A stretch of DNA of 64,000 nucleotides from Ancylobacter radicis. GTDB taxonomy: Bacteria > Pseudomonadota > Alphaproteobacteria > Rhizobiales > Xanthobacteraceae. The notes under the pieces are model-generated. The model saw nothing but the letters and a program-made list of their open reading frames with translations, searched no databases and was not told the origin of the DNA. This document shows, piece by piece, positions 19,161-27,643 of this stretch. The DNA is taken from assembly GCF_018449475.1 (NCBI RefSeq), contig NZ_JAHCQH010000015.1:558001-622000 (forward strand). The letters are read 5' to 3'. Position numbers and translations under genes: made by a program. The stretch's first letter is position 1; every line of letters starts with the position of its first letter.

Positions 19161-21074
19161 ATGTCCTTCGAGGCGTTCGCCGCCGACTGGCCGCTGGTCC
19201 CCGCCCTCGCCTTCCAGGCGATCAACGGGTTCGCCTCGGCCTCCACCCTGTTCCTGGTCGCCGCCGGCCTGTCGATCATCTTCGGCGTGACCCGCATCGT
19301 GAACATGGCGCACGGCTCCTTCTACATGCTGGGGCTGTACGTCGCGGTCACGCTCGCCCCGCTGGTGCCGGGGCCGCTCGGCTATTGGGGCGCGGTGCTG
19401 GCGGCGGCGCTGGTGATGGGGCTGCTGGGGGCGCTGGTCGAGATCACCGTGCTGCGGCGGATCTACCGCGCGCCCGAGCTCTACCAGCTGCTCGCCACCT
19501 TCGCCCTGCTGCTCGTCATCAACGACGCGGCGCTCTATTTCTGGGGACCGGAGGACATTCTCGGGCCCCGCGCGCCGGGGCTCACCGGCTCGGTCGCGCT
19601 ACTCGGCCGCCGCCTGCCGGAATACGACATCCTGCTCGCTCTCATCGGCCCCATTGTCCTGACTGTCCTCCACATCGTACTGACCCGCACCCGCTTCGGA
19701 CGCCTCATCCGGGCGGCGACGCAGGACCGGGAAATGGTCGCGGTGCTCGGCATCAACGAGGCGCTGCTGTTCACCGCCGTGTTCGCGCTGGGCGCCGCCA
19801 TCGCCGGTTTCGGCGGTGCTCTGCAGATGGCCCGCGAACCCGCCAACCTGTTGATAGACCTCGGTGTTCTCGGTGACGCCTTCGTCGTCGTGGTGGTCGG
19901 CGGCATGGGCTCGATCCGCGGCGCCTACCTCGCCGCCGTGCTGGTGGCGCAGGTCAAGGCGCTGTGCACGGCGCTCGGCATCATTGAGATCGCCGGTATT
20001 TCCTTCAACATGAGCAAGCTCACGCTGGTGGCGGAATTCCTGGTGATGGCCGTAGTACTTATCCTGCGCCCGCACGGCCTGTTCGGCCGCCCGATACCGC
20101 CCGCACATCATCGCGGCAGCGTCGAAGCGCCCCTGCGGCCGCTCACCACAACAGGAAAATTCTCCTTTATCGTCATCATTCTAGGCCTTGCCGCGCTGCC
20201 CTTCCTCGGCGCTGCTTTCAGCTACGCGCCGGTGCTGGCGCTCGATGTGCTGATCGCCGCCCTGTTCGCCGCCTCGCTGCATTTCCTGATGGGGCCGGGC
20301 GGTCTGGCCTCGTTCGGCCACGCCGCCTCGTTCGGGCTCGGCGCCTATGGCACCGCCTTTGCCGCCACCAGCTTAGGCCTTGATACGATTACAGCTTTTG
20401 CCTTCGGCATCGCCGTCGCGGCCTTGGGAGCGGCCCTGCTCGGCAGCGTGGCGGTGCGTCTGGAGGGGGTGTATTTCGCCATGCTGACGCTCGCCTTCGC
20501 GCAGATCGTCTGGTCGGTTGTCTATCAGTGGGAGGATGTTACCGGCGGCTCGAACGGGCTGTTCGGCCTCTGGCCCGACCCGCCCTTTGACAGCCGCACC
20601 GGGCTCTATCTGGCGGCGCTCGCGGTCACCGTGGCGGGCGTCATGCTCTTGCGTTACCTCGCCTTTTCGCCCTTCGGCTACGGTCTGCGGGCAGCCCGCG
20701 ATTCGGCTATGCGGGCGGAGGCCTCGGGCATTCCCGTGGCCCGCCTGCGCTGGCTCGCCTTCATTGTCGCCGGCACGCTGGGCGGCGCCGCCGGCGGGCT
20801 GTTCGCCTTCGCCAAGGGCTCGATCTCGCCGGAGGCGATCTCGGTCGGGCGCTCCATCGACGGTCTTGTCATGGTGCTGCTCGGCGGCGTGCAGAGCCTT
20901 GCCGGACCGCTGCTCGGCGCCGGCACGCTCACCGTGCTGCAGGACACGGTGATGCGCGAGACGGATTACTGGCGCGCCCTGCTCGGCGGCCTCATCCTGC
21001 TGGTCGTGTTCGCCTTTCCCGGCGGAATCGCCGGCGGCCTCGCCCTGCTGGCACGCCGCGGAGCCGGGCGATGA
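19161..21074 (+). CDS. fused LivH-LivM ABC transporter permease
   Basis: A 637-aa permease joining two proteins that are usually separate. Residues ~15-305 are LivH-like (GLSIIFGVTRIVNMAHGSFYMLGLY; GAAIAGFGGALQ; VVVVGGMGSIRGAYLAAVLV). Residues ~330-635 are LivM-like (FLMGPGGLASFGHAASFGLGAYG; VRLEGVYFAMLTLAFAQIVW; FGYGLRAARDSAMRAEASGI; VMVLLGGVQSLAGPLLGAGTL). Each half carries its own EAA-type loop for contact with an ATPase. The linker is short (about 25 residues, HHRGSVEAPLRPL). The ATPase gene overlaps its stop as ATGA. Confidence 0.92.
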   Translation: MSFEAFAADWPLVPALAFQAINGFASASTLFLVAAGLSIIFGVTRIVNMAHGSFYMLGLYVAVTLAPLVPGPLGYWGAVLAAALVMGLLGALVEITVLRRIYRAPELYQLLATFALLLVINDAALYFWGPEDILGPRAPGLTGSVALLGRRLPEYDILLALIGPIVLTVLHIVLTRTRFGRLIRAATQDREMVAVLGINEALLFTAVFALGAAIAGFGGALQMAREPANLLIDLGVLGDAFVVVVVGGMGSIRGAYLAAVLVAQVKALCTALGIIEIAGISFNMSKLTLVAEFLVMAVVLILRPHGLFGRPIPPAHHRGSVEAPLRPLTTTGKFSFIVIILGLAALPFLGAAFSYAPVLALDVLIAALFAASLHFLMGPGGLASFGHAASFGLGAYGTAFAATSLGLDTITAFAFGIAVAALGAALLGSVAVRLEGVYFAMLTLAFAQIVWSVVYQWEDVTGGSNGLFGLWPDPPFDSRTGLYLAALAVTVAGVMLLRYLAFSPFGYGLRAARDSAMRAEASGIPVARLRWLAFIVAGTLGGAAGGLFAFAKGSISPEAISVGRSIDGLVMVLLGGVQSLAGPLLGAGTLTVLQDTVMRETDYWRALLGGLILLVVFAFPGGIAGGLALLARRGAGR

Positions 21075-21823
21075 GCGTGCTGGCGGTCGAGGCGCTCTCC
21101 AAATCCTATGGCGGCGTGCAGGCACTGGACGGGGTGAGTTTTTCGGTCAGCGCGGGCGAACTGCTCGCCCTGATCGGCCCCAATGGCGCCGGCAAATCCA
21201 CCTGCTTCAACATCGTCAACGGGCAGATCCGCGCCGATTCCGGCCGCGTCCGGCTCAATGGGCGCGACGTCACCGGCGCCTCGCCCCGCCGCATGGCACT
21301 GGAAGGCGTGGGCCGCAGCTTCCAGGTCGCGCAGGTCTTCGGCTCCATGACGGTGCGCGAGAACGTGCAGACCGCGCTGCTCGCCGCCCGCCACCGGCTG
21401 CTCGGCTTCCTGCGGCCGGCAGCGACGCTGCTGCGCGCGGAGGCCGAGGCGCTGCTGGAGCAGACCCGCATGGCCGCCCGCGCGGACGAGCCCGCCGCGG
21501 CGCTGGCCTATGGCGATGTGAAGCGGCTCGAACTCGCCATGGCACTCGCCACCGCGCCGCGCCTTCTGCTGATGGATGAACCGACCGCCGGCATGGGCGT
21601 CGAGGAGCGCCTCGCCCTCATGGCATTGGTGCGCGACCTCGCCCGCACCAATGGGCTCGCCGTGTTGTTTACCGAACATTCGATGGATGTCGTCTTCGGC
21701 CATGCCGACCGGGTGATCGTGCTCGCGCGCGGCCGGCTCATCGCCGACGGCACGCCGCAGCAGGTGCGCGCCGATCCCAAGGTCGCGGACATCTATCTCG
21801 GCCGCCGGGGAGGCGCCGAATGA
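21071..21823 (+). CDS. ABC transporter ATP-binding protein (LivG-like)
   Basis: A 250-aa ATPase. Walker A GPNGAGKST, Walker B LLLMDEPTAGM and the H-loop TEHSMDVVF are clear. The ABC signature is the LivG-style variant LAYGDVKRLELAMALA rather than LSGGQ. It begins within the permease stop (ATGA) and ends in an ATGA overlap with the second ATPase gene, so binding protein, permease and both ATPases are one operon. Confidence 0.92.
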   Translation: MSVLAVEALSKSYGGVQALDGVSFSVSAGELLALIGPNGAGKSTCFNIVNGQIRADSGRVRLNGRDVTGASPRRMALEGVGRSFQVAQVFGSMTVRENVQTALLAARHRLLGFLRPAATLLRAEAEALLEQTRMAARADEPAAALAYGDVKRLELAMALATAPRLLLMDEPTAGMGVEERLALMALVRDLARTNGLAVLFTEHSMDVVFGHADRVIVLARGRLIADGTPQQVRADPKVADIYLGRRGGAE

Positions 21824-22515
21824 GCCGGCCGATGCTGGAGATCGAAGGGCTCGACGCCTGGTATGGCGCGGCGCGCATCCTGTTCGACCTGTCGCTCACC
21901 GTGGCGCGCGGCGAGGCGGTGGCGCTGATCGGCCCGAACGGCGCCGGCAAGACCACGACGATGAAGGCCATCATGGGTCTGGTGCGCCGACACGCGCGGC
22001 GCCTCAGCATCGACGGACAGGACGTTGCCACGCTTGCAACCTTCCGCATCGCGAGACTTGGAGTCGGCTACGTACCTGAGGACCGCCGCATCTTCACCGA
22101 CCTCACCGTGGCGGAAAATCTCGCCCTTGCGCGGCGCCCGGCCCGTGCGGGCGCGCCGGCCTGGGACGAGGCGGCCCTCTTCGCGCTGTTCCCCAACCTC
22201 GCCGGCATGCTCGACCGGCCGGGCGGACAGATGTCCGGCGGCGAACAGCAGATGCTCGCCCTCGCGCGCGCGCTGGTCGGCAACCCCGCCCTGCTGCTGC
22301 TCGACGAGCCCTCGGAAGGAGTTGCGCCAATCATTGTTGAACAAATGATCGAGACCATTAGATCAATGAAGGCGCGGGGATTGTCGATCCTCATTTCCGA
22401 GCAGAACATCGACCTGTGCAATGCCATCTGCGACCGCACTTATGAGATCGAGCACGGCGCGTTGCGTCCCGGCGGGCTTGTGGAGAAAAACTCTTCACGC
22501 CCTCAGAATGAATAA
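21820..22515 (+). CDS. ABC transporter ATP-binding protein (LivF-like)
   Basis: A 231-aa ATPase completing the importer. Walker A GPNGAGKTT, signature MSGGEQQMLALARAL, Walker B LLLLDEPSEGVAP and the LivF phrase VGYVPEDRRIFTDLTVAENL are all visible. It is the last gene of the transporter operon; about 100 bases of AT-richer sequence separate it from the MarR gene. Confidence 0.93.
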   Translation: MSRPMLEIEGLDAWYGAARILFDLSLTVARGEAVALIGPNGAGKTTTMKAIMGLVRRHARRLSIDGQDVATLATFRIARLGVGYVPEDRRIFTDLTVAENLALARRPARAGAPAWDEAALFALFPNLAGMLDRPGGQMSGGEQQMLALARALVGNPALLLLDEPSEGVAPIIVEQMIETIRSMKARGLSILISEQNIDLCNAICDRTYEIEHGALRPGGLVEKNSSRPQNE

Positions 22516-22556
22516 ACTTTGTGCAGCGTGGGATAATTTAACGATGTTCGGCTTCG

Positions 22557-22581
22557 ATGATTTGCGAGCCGGCTCAATCAT
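22557..22581. promoter_or_regulatory. possible MarR operator (imperfect palindrome)
   Basis: An imperfect inverted repeat, ATGATT-tgc-GAGCC / GGCTC-AATCAT, lies 36 nt before the preferred MarR start. MarR proteins usually bind such palindromes near their own promoter, so this is a candidate autoregulatory site. It overlaps an alternative upstream ATG, arguing that translation begins further down. Confidence 0.35.
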
Positions 22582-22616
22582 GCTCTGATATTCCCCACCA
22601 GCGAGGGGGCAGAGTG

Positions 22617-23075
22617 ATGGCGGGTCGACGCCGTTCCAACGACACGACCGGCACTACCTCGGACGAGTCGTATCGGCTGAGCGAGCAGATCGGCTTTATC
22701 CTGCGCGTCGCCAGCCAGCGCCACACGGCCCTGTTCGCCGCCGACATGATCGAGGGGCTGACGCCGCCGCAATTCGCCGCGCTGGCCAAGCTGCTCGAAG
22801 TCGGCCCCTGCTCGCAGAACCGGCTCGGCCGCCTCATCTTTCTCGATGCCGCCACCATCAAGGGCGTGGTGGATCGGCTGATCGGCCGCGGCTTCGTGCT
22901 GACGGCGGAGGATCCGCTGGACAAAAGGCGACGGGCCGTCGGGTTGACCGAGCGCGGCCATGCCGTGACCCAGGCGGCGATCACGGCGGCCAGCCGGATC
23001 AACGAACGCACGCTGGAACCGCTAAGCAGCGAAGAACGCTCGCATCTGCTCGATTTGCTGAAGAAGCTGACCTGA
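22617..23075 (+). CDS. MarR family transcriptional regulator
   Basis: A 152-aa MarR protein: dimerisation helix LSEQIGFILRVASQRHTALF, winged-helix core LTPPQFAALAKLLEVGPCSQNRLGRLIFLDAATIKGVVDRLIGRGF and wing DPLDKRRRAVGLTERG. ATG 22617 places a purine-rich GAGGGGGC upstream; another ATG at 22557 lies inside a palindrome. It sits between the ABC importer and the racemase and ends one base from the convergent racemase stop. Its sequence style (SEQIGFILR-x-x-x-QRH) resembles regulators of aromatic or organic-nitrogen catabolism. A role in control of the importer is inferred from position only. Confidence 0.85.
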   Translation: MAGRRRSNDTTGTTSDESYRLSEQIGFILRVASQRHTALFAADMIEGLTPPQFAALAKLLEVGPCSQNRLGRLIFLDAATIKGVVDRLIGRGFVLTAEDPLDKRRRAVGLTERGHAVTQAAITAASRINERTLEPLSSEERSHLLDLLKKLT

Positions 23076-23076
23076 T

Positions 23077-23892
23077 CTAATCGCCGCGCGGGGCGAAGTC
23101 GGCCAGCCGTCCGGCATAGGGCTTGACGCGCGGCGCGGCGTAGGGCCCCAGCTTGGAGGTGGCGAGCCCCGTGCGCACCAGCCCCTCCGCCAGCGTCACC
23201 GCGCTCGCCACACCGTCGATCACCGGCACGCCGTGCTGGACGGAAAGCGAGCGGGCGAGGTCCGCCATGCCCGCGCAGCCGAGCACGATGGCCTCGGCCT
23301 TGTCCGCGCGGATGGCGCGGCCGATCTCGTCGGAGATGCGCCCCCGCGCATCGCTGGCCGGATCTTCCAGTTCCAGCACCGCCACATCCGAGGCGCGGAT
23401 GGCGCAGCAGCGCGCCAGCAGGCCGTAGCGCGCCAGATTGGCCTCGATCACCGGAACCGAGCGCGCGAGCGTCGTCACCACCGCGAAGCGATGGGCGATC
23501 AGGCTGGCGAGATGAAAACCCGCCTCGCCGATGCCGACCACCGGCGCCCGCGCCAGCGTGCGCGCCGCATCAAGCCCGGTATCGTCGAAACAGGCGATGA
23601 TATGGGCGTCCACCGGACCGCCGATCCCGCCCACCCCCTGCTTGCCCGTCCCCTGCTCGGCGGCGGCGATGGCGGCGAGCAGACCCGGCAGCGCCAGCGC
23701 GTCGTCATAGAAGCCCTCGATCGAGGCGGGTCCCATGGACGACGTCACCGCCACGATCTGCGTGCCGGGGCTTGCGACCATGCGCGCGGCGGCAGCGGCC
23801 TTCTCGGTCATCGAGGCGGTGGTATTGGGATTGATCAGATGGATGCGCAAGGCAGAGCGGTCCGTCGCTGGAGGATTGCCCGCTTCTAGCAT
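23077..23892 (-). CDS. Asp/Glu/hydantoin racemase family protein
   Basis: A protein of up to 271 aa beginning, after a short leader, with RIHLINPNTTASMTEK, the start typical of hydantoin racemase relatives. Two catalytic cysteines of the fold are present in HIIACFDD and IVLGCAGMA. Such enzymes racemise hydantoins, allantoin or amino acids or act as decarboxylases or isomerases. The ATG at 23892 lies only six bases from the end of the tRNA-Gln gene and has no ribosome site; a TTG at 23850, just before RIHLINPN, would give the normal family start. It is convergent with the MarR gene. Linkage with the importer suggests a shared nitrogenous substrate. Confidence 0.8.
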   Translation of the reverse strand: MLEAGNPPATDRSALRIHLINPNTTASMTEKAAAAARMVASPGTQIVAVTSSMGPASIEGFYDDALALPGLLAAIAAAEQGTGKQGVGGIGGPVDAHIIACFDDTGLDAARTLARAPVVGIGEAGFHLASLIAHRFAVVTTLARSVPVIEANLARYGLLARCCAIRASDVAVLELEDPASDARGRISDEIGRAIRADKAEAIVLGCAGMADLARSLSVQHGVPVIDGVASAVTLAEGLVRTGLATSKLGPYAAPRVKPYAGRLADFAPRGD

Positions 23893-23898
23893 GGAGGC

Positions 23899-23973
23899 TG
23901 GCTGGGGCGGGAGGATTCGAACCTCCGCATGGGGGAATCAAAATCCCCTGCCTTACCGCTTGGCGACGCCCCA
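23899..23973 (-). tRNA. tRNA-Gln (anticodon TTG)
   Basis: A 75-base cloverleaf including an encoded CCA. The acceptor stem TGGGGCG pairs with CGCCCCA, followed by discriminator G and CCA; the T arm has GGTTCGAATCC and the anticodon loop is TTTTGAT with TTG, reading CAA glutamine codons. It lies directly upstream of the racemase gene. Confidence 0.95.
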
Positions 23974-24129
23974 TCAGCCGGCTAGCGCGGCGCGGACATA
24001 GCCACAGGATGGCGCGGCTTTCAACCGTCCCCCCGTCCGCGTCATCCACAGGCTGGGCATGATCCACCATTTCGCGGCCGACTGCCCTTGCTACCCTGCT
24101 CATTCGCATGCTAGAGGCTCGCGCCGCGG

Positions 24130-24206
24130 CGGAGTGTAGCGCAGTCTGGTAGCGCACCTCGTTCGGGACGAGGGGGTCGCAGGTTCAAATCCTGCCACTC
24201 CGACCA
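24130..24206 (+). tRNA. tRNA-Pro (anticodon CGG)
   Basis: A 77-base cloverleaf with encoded CCA. The acceptor stem CGGAGTG pairs with CACTCCG, discriminator A and CCA follow, the D arm contains GCGCAGTCTGGTAGCGC, the T loop is GGTTCAAATCC, and the anticodon loop TTCGGGA shows CGG for proline. Confidence 0.95.
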
Positions 24207-24322
24207 CTATTTCCCGAGATCCATCCCTGACCATCCGGTCTTCCCCGCGCGCCTCCGGGCGAGCCGGGGCGGGGTTGACGTTACGTCTCGAAAAAGCCGG
24301 GACGGCTCGCCACATAGGGCGA

Positions 24323-25252
24323 ATGAACCTTCCTTCCGCCTTCTCCCCTCTCCCCTGCCCCGATGACGCGACCGGCCAGCCGCGACGCGTCGGCGTCGAG
24401 GTCGAGTTCACCGGCCTGTCCGAGCGCCGGGCGGCCGGCGTGCTGGCGGGGCATCTCGGCGGGCGGGTGGAGGAGGAAGACCCGTTCGCTTTCCACCTCG
24501 TCGGCTCCGCGCTCGGGCGGATCAGCATCGAGCGCGATCTGCGTCACATCCATCCCCATCGCCCCTACCGCCATCCCGCCCCATGGCTGCGCCCGCCGGT
24601 CTCCACGCTGGTCGGCGCCTGCCTGGGCGCAATCGTGCCGCGCGAGATGGTGACGGAACCGCTGCCGCGCGAGGCCCTCCCGCAGGTGGACGCGGTTCTG
24701 GACGCGCTGCGGACGGCGGGTGCGCGCGGCGATGGGGCGACGCTAGCCGGCTCGCTGGGCCTGCATCTCAACATCGCGCCGCCCGATCACCGCGTGGAGA
24801 CGCTGCTGGCGCTGCTGCGCGCCTATCTGTTGCGGGAGGAGGCGTTGCGGGCGGACATACTGCGCGGCGCTCTCGTGCGCTTCCATGCGCCCGAGCCGTT
24901 CCCGGCGGCTTATCGCCGGCAGGTGCTCGACCCGTCCTACGCGCCCGATCTCGGCGGGCTGTGCGAGGATTATCTGGCGGCCAATCCGACCCGCAAGCGC
25001 GGGCTCGATCTCCTGCCGCTGTTCCTGGAGCTTCTGGGCGACCGGGTCGCGCCGCGCATCACCGACAAGGTGAAGCCCCGGCCCGTGCTGCATTACCGGC
25101 TGCCGGTCGCCCATGTCGGGGTGGCCGGCTGGAGCCTGGCCGCCGACTGGAACCGCTGGGTCGCCGTGGAGCGTCTGGCAGGGGACGCGCCCGCCCTCGC
25201 CCGAGAGGGGGCACGGGCGGCGTTGAGGGTCGCGGACGGGCCTGAGCCCTGA
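24323..25252 (+). CDS. amidoligase family protein
   Basis: A 309-aa protein with the amidoligase (ATP-grasp-related glutamine-synthetase fold) start RVGVEVEFTGLS at about residues 24-35, the glutamate-rich metal site of this family, and SLGLHLNIAPP near 150. Family members form amide bonds and often accompany a gamma-glutamyl hydrolase; no such partner is present here. ATG 24323 has AGGGCGA just upstream; the upstream frame (TTG 24275) is unlikely. It stands alone after tRNA-Pro. Substrate unknown. Confidence 0.75.
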   Translation: MNLPSAFSPLPCPDDATGQPRRVGVEVEFTGLSERRAAGVLAGHLGGRVEEEDPFAFHLVGSALGRISIERDLRHIHPHRPYRHPAPWLRPPVSTLVGACLGAIVPREMVTEPLPREALPQVDAVLDALRTAGARGDGATLAGSLGLHLNIAPPDHRVETLLALLRAYLLREEALRADILRGALVRFHAPEPFPAAYRRQVLDPSYAPDLGGLCEDYLAANPTRKRGLDLLPLFLELLGDRVAPRITDKVKPRPVLHYRLPVAHVGVAGWSLAADWNRWVAVERLAGDAPALAREGARAALRVADGPEP

Positions 25253-25324
25253 CAGGCCCGGAAGGGCCTCAGCCGGCCTGCACGGCCCGCAGATGGCCCA
25301 TTGTGCGGCGCGGGGTCGTCTCGC

Positions 25325-25819
25325 TCAGGCACCGCTCGGCGAGCACCTGAAGGGAGGCGGCGGCGCGGCGGCGCGGCGGCGGCTGCTCAGATTCTCGTGC
25401 AGCAGCCGGGCACTTTCCACGCGCCCGCTCTGGCGCAGCCAGCCGATCACCGTGGCGTAGCGCGTCGCGCTGTAGGCGGCGACCGCCTCGACCGCGCCGA
25501 TGATGGCAGTGTCGAGAACATGGTAGCTGTCGATCTCGTCATTGAGTTCGTCGGCGCTGATGAAAATGCCGTCGATCGCCGGGCTCTCGACCACGCAGGG
25601 CGCCGCACCCTGCAGGCGGAACACCTCGTCGACCCGCGCCATATAGGCTTCCGAAGCCTCGACCCAATTCTGCATCTCATTCTGCAGGCGTTCGTCAGAG
25701 AGCTTGCCGGCGAGGTGCGGCAAGGCCCGCTGGATGCGCCGCTCGGTGTAGCGCAGCTCACCGAGCGATTGCAGAAGGAGGTCGTCGAGCGACTTGATGT
25801 CTTTCGTGAGCAAACCCAT
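25325..25819 (-). CDS. ferritin-like DUF892 (YciE/YciF) family protein, first copy
   Basis: A 164-aa DUF892 protein: MGLLTKDIKSLDDLLLQSLGELRYTERRI, then helices ending HVLDTAIIGAVEAVAAYSATRY, carrying the Glu/His pattern of the ferritin-like di-iron fold. It is a paralogue of the gene at 51356-51862. The last ~17 residues (SSRRRAAAPPPPF...) do not resemble the family's usual C-terminal helix, whereas a neighbouring frame over the same DNA reads ASLQVLAERCLSE, suggesting a one-base change in the GCC/CGC run near 25365-25395. ATG 25819 has GGGAGAGG upstream. An EcfG-type promoter lies 53 nt further up. Confidence 0.82.
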   Translation of the reverse strand: MGLLTKDIKSLDDLLLQSLGELRYTERRIQRALPHLAGKLSDERLQNEMQNWVEASEAYMARVDEVFRLQGAAPCVVESPAIDGIFISADELNDEIDSYHVLDTAIIGAVEAVAAYSATRYATVIGWLRQSGRVESARLLHENLSSRRRAAAPPPPFRCSPSGA

Positions 25820-25871
25820 CGCGCCTCTCCCAATGCGTTGATTGGCAGGACGAAACGCCTGCAATCCGGGT

Positions 25872-25896
25872 AACGCGAAGGGTTCGGCGAGGTTCC
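25872..25896 (-). promoter_or_regulatory. EcfG-type promoter of the first DUF892 gene
   Basis: On the minus strand GGAAC (25896-25892), a 16-base spacer, then CGTT (25875-25872): an exact match to the alphaproteobacterial general stress sigma consensus. It is in the 94-nt gap before the DUF892 gene, predicting a leader of about 45 nt. Confidence 0.75.
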
Positions 25897-25913
25897 AGGG
25901 TTGCGCGACGGCC

Positions 25914-26528
25914 TCAGGCCGGGCGGAAGGTGCCGTCCTTGTTCAGCATCTCCAGCACTCCGGTGGCCACCGCGAAATAAGCCCCGTGCAGCACCAGCTT
26001 GCCGTCGTCGAGCCGCTCCCGGACCCAGGGGAATGTTTCCAGATTGCGCAGCGAGAGCTTCACGCACTGGTGTTCGAGAATGCGGCGCTGCTCCTCCGGG
26101 TCCTGCGAGAGCTGCAGCGCGATGTCCCGCGCGGGCGTGGCGATGCGGATCCAGTCCGGCAGGAAGTCCTGCGCGGCGTCCGGCGCGCCGTCGATCAGGG
26201 CGCCGGCACCGCCGCACAGCGCGTGGCCCATGACGACGATCTCCGAGACCTCCAGCACCCGCACCGCGAATTCGATCGCCGCGCTGGTGCCGTGGTGATG
26301 ATGGTCCGGGGTCGAGTAGGGCGGCACGATATTGGCGACGTTGCGGACCACGAACAGCTCGCCGGGGCCGGCATCGAAGATCATGCTGGGATCGACGCGG
26401 CTGTCGGAGCAGGCGATCACCAGCGTCTGCGGCCGCTGCCCGCGCGCCGCCAGCTTTTCGAACAGGGCCTTGCGCTCCGGCCAGGAGGTTGCGCGAAACC
26501 GCCGATAGCCGTCGACCAGCTGATCCAT
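25914..26528 (-). CDS. beta-class carbonic anhydrase
   Basis: A 204-aa beta-carbonic anhydrase interconverting CO2 and bicarbonate in the cytoplasm. The zinc ligands are C40 in CSDSRVD (with the D42-R44 dyad), H102 and C105 in GHALCGG. Length is normal for the bacterial type. ATG 26528 has GAGGG seven bases upstream; a second ATG at 26546 is possible. It is divergent from the MBL hydrolase gene at 26696. Confidence 0.93.
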   Translation of the reverse strand: MDQLVDGYRRFRATSWPERKALFEKLAARGQRPQTLVIACSDSRVDPSMIFDAGPGELFVVRNVANIVPPYSTPDHHHHGTSAAIEFAVRVLEVSEIVVMGHALCGGAGALIDGAPDAAQDFLPDWIRIATPARDIALQLSQDPEEQRRILEHQCVKLSLRNLETFPWVRERLDDGKLVLHGAYFAVATGVLEMLNKDGTFRPA

Positions 26529-26695
26529 CTCATATCCCTCGCTCATGCACGCCGCCTGCGCTCCATAATCGCGCCCGTGACCGGTGGCAATGCTGCCGCA
26601 GCGGCCGGCTCGACAGCGCCGGATCGCTCGGCTACTCCGGGGCGCCCGCCGACGCCGATCCCGGCGGCGGTGGCACCGGCAGGGGACAGACGCTC

Positions 26696-27607
26696 ATGGC
26701 CGAGGACATCCCTTTCGACCGCGCCTTCGATGCGGTCGCCGGCGTGGCCGACGAGGTCGCGCCGGGCGTGCGGCGCGTGCTGGCGCCCAATGCCGGACCG
26801 TTCACCTTCACCGGCACCTGCAGCTATATCGTCGGGCGCGGCGAGGTCGCGATCATCGATCCCGGCCCGGACGATCCCGCCCATGTCGAGGCTCTCATGG
26901 CGGCGGTGGCCGGAGAGACCGTCACCCATGTGATCCTCACCCATACCCACCGCGACCATAGCGGCGCTCTGGAGCCGATCGTCGCGCGTACCGGCGCGGC
27001 GACCTATGGCGAGGGACCGCACCGGGCGGCGCGGGCGCTGCATAGTGGCGAGGTCAACGCGCTCGACGCCGCCGCCGACCGGGCTTTTCTGCCGGATGTG
27101 GCGCTGGCCGATGGCGCGCGCATCAAGGGGCGGGACTGGGCGCTCACCGCGCTCGCCACGCCCGGCCATACCGCCAACCACATGGCCTTCGTGCTGGAGG
27201 GCGCCGGGCTGATCTTCGTCGGCGATCATGTGATGGCGTGGTCCACCTCCATCGTCGCCCCGCCGGATGGCTCGATGAGCGACTACATGGAGTCGCTGCG
27301 CCGGCTCGGGGAACGGGCGGAAACGCTCTATCTGCCCGGTCATGGCGGCCCGGTGCGCGACGGCCATGCCTTTGTCGGGCGCTATATCCGGCACCGCCAG
27401 GCGCGGGAGGGGGCGATCCTGCGTGCGCTCTCCCGCGGGCCGATGCCGATCCCGGAGATCGTGCGGACGATCTATATCGGGCTCGACCCGCGCCTGTTCG
27501 GCGCCGCCGGCCTGTCCACGCTGGCGCATCTGGAGGATCTGGTCGGGCGCGGGCAGGTGCTGACCGACGGGCCAGTGGCGCTGGACGGCGTGTTCCAGCT
27601 CGCCTGA
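26696..27607 (+). CDS. MBL-fold metallohydrolase
   Basis: A 303-aa metallo-beta-lactamase-fold hydrolase. The metal motif THTHRDHSG (H83, H85, D87, H88), the TPGHT segment (third histidine) and FVGDHVMAW (bridging Asp) are visible, as is a C-terminal winged-helix-like region typical of LACTB2-type hydrolases. Substrate unknown; relatives act on thioesters or nucleic acids. ATG 26696 has AGGGGAC upstream; the frame continues far upstream without homology. Confidence 0.87.
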   Translation: MAEDIPFDRAFDAVAGVADEVAPGVRRVLAPNAGPFTFTGTCSYIVGRGEVAIIDPGPDDPAHVEALMAAVAGETVTHVILTHTHRDHSGALEPIVARTGAATYGEGPHRAARALHSGEVNALDAAADRAFLPDVALADGARIKGRDWALTALATPGHTANHMAFVLEGAGLIFVGDHVMAWSTSIVAPPDGSMSDYMESLRRLGERAETLYLPGHGGPVRDGHAFVGRYIRHRQAREGAILRALSRGPMPIPEIVRTIYIGLDPRLFGAAGLSTLAHLEDLVGRGQVLTDGPVALDGVFQLA

Positions 27608-27643
27608 CGCGACCGGAAGCGGCGAGTCAACGGCGGGGCGGAT

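Noticed and set aside
21071-21823. LivG-like ATPase lacking LSGGQ
   Set aside because: The LAYGD-x-KRLE form is the usual LivG variant; Walker and H-loop motifs are intact.
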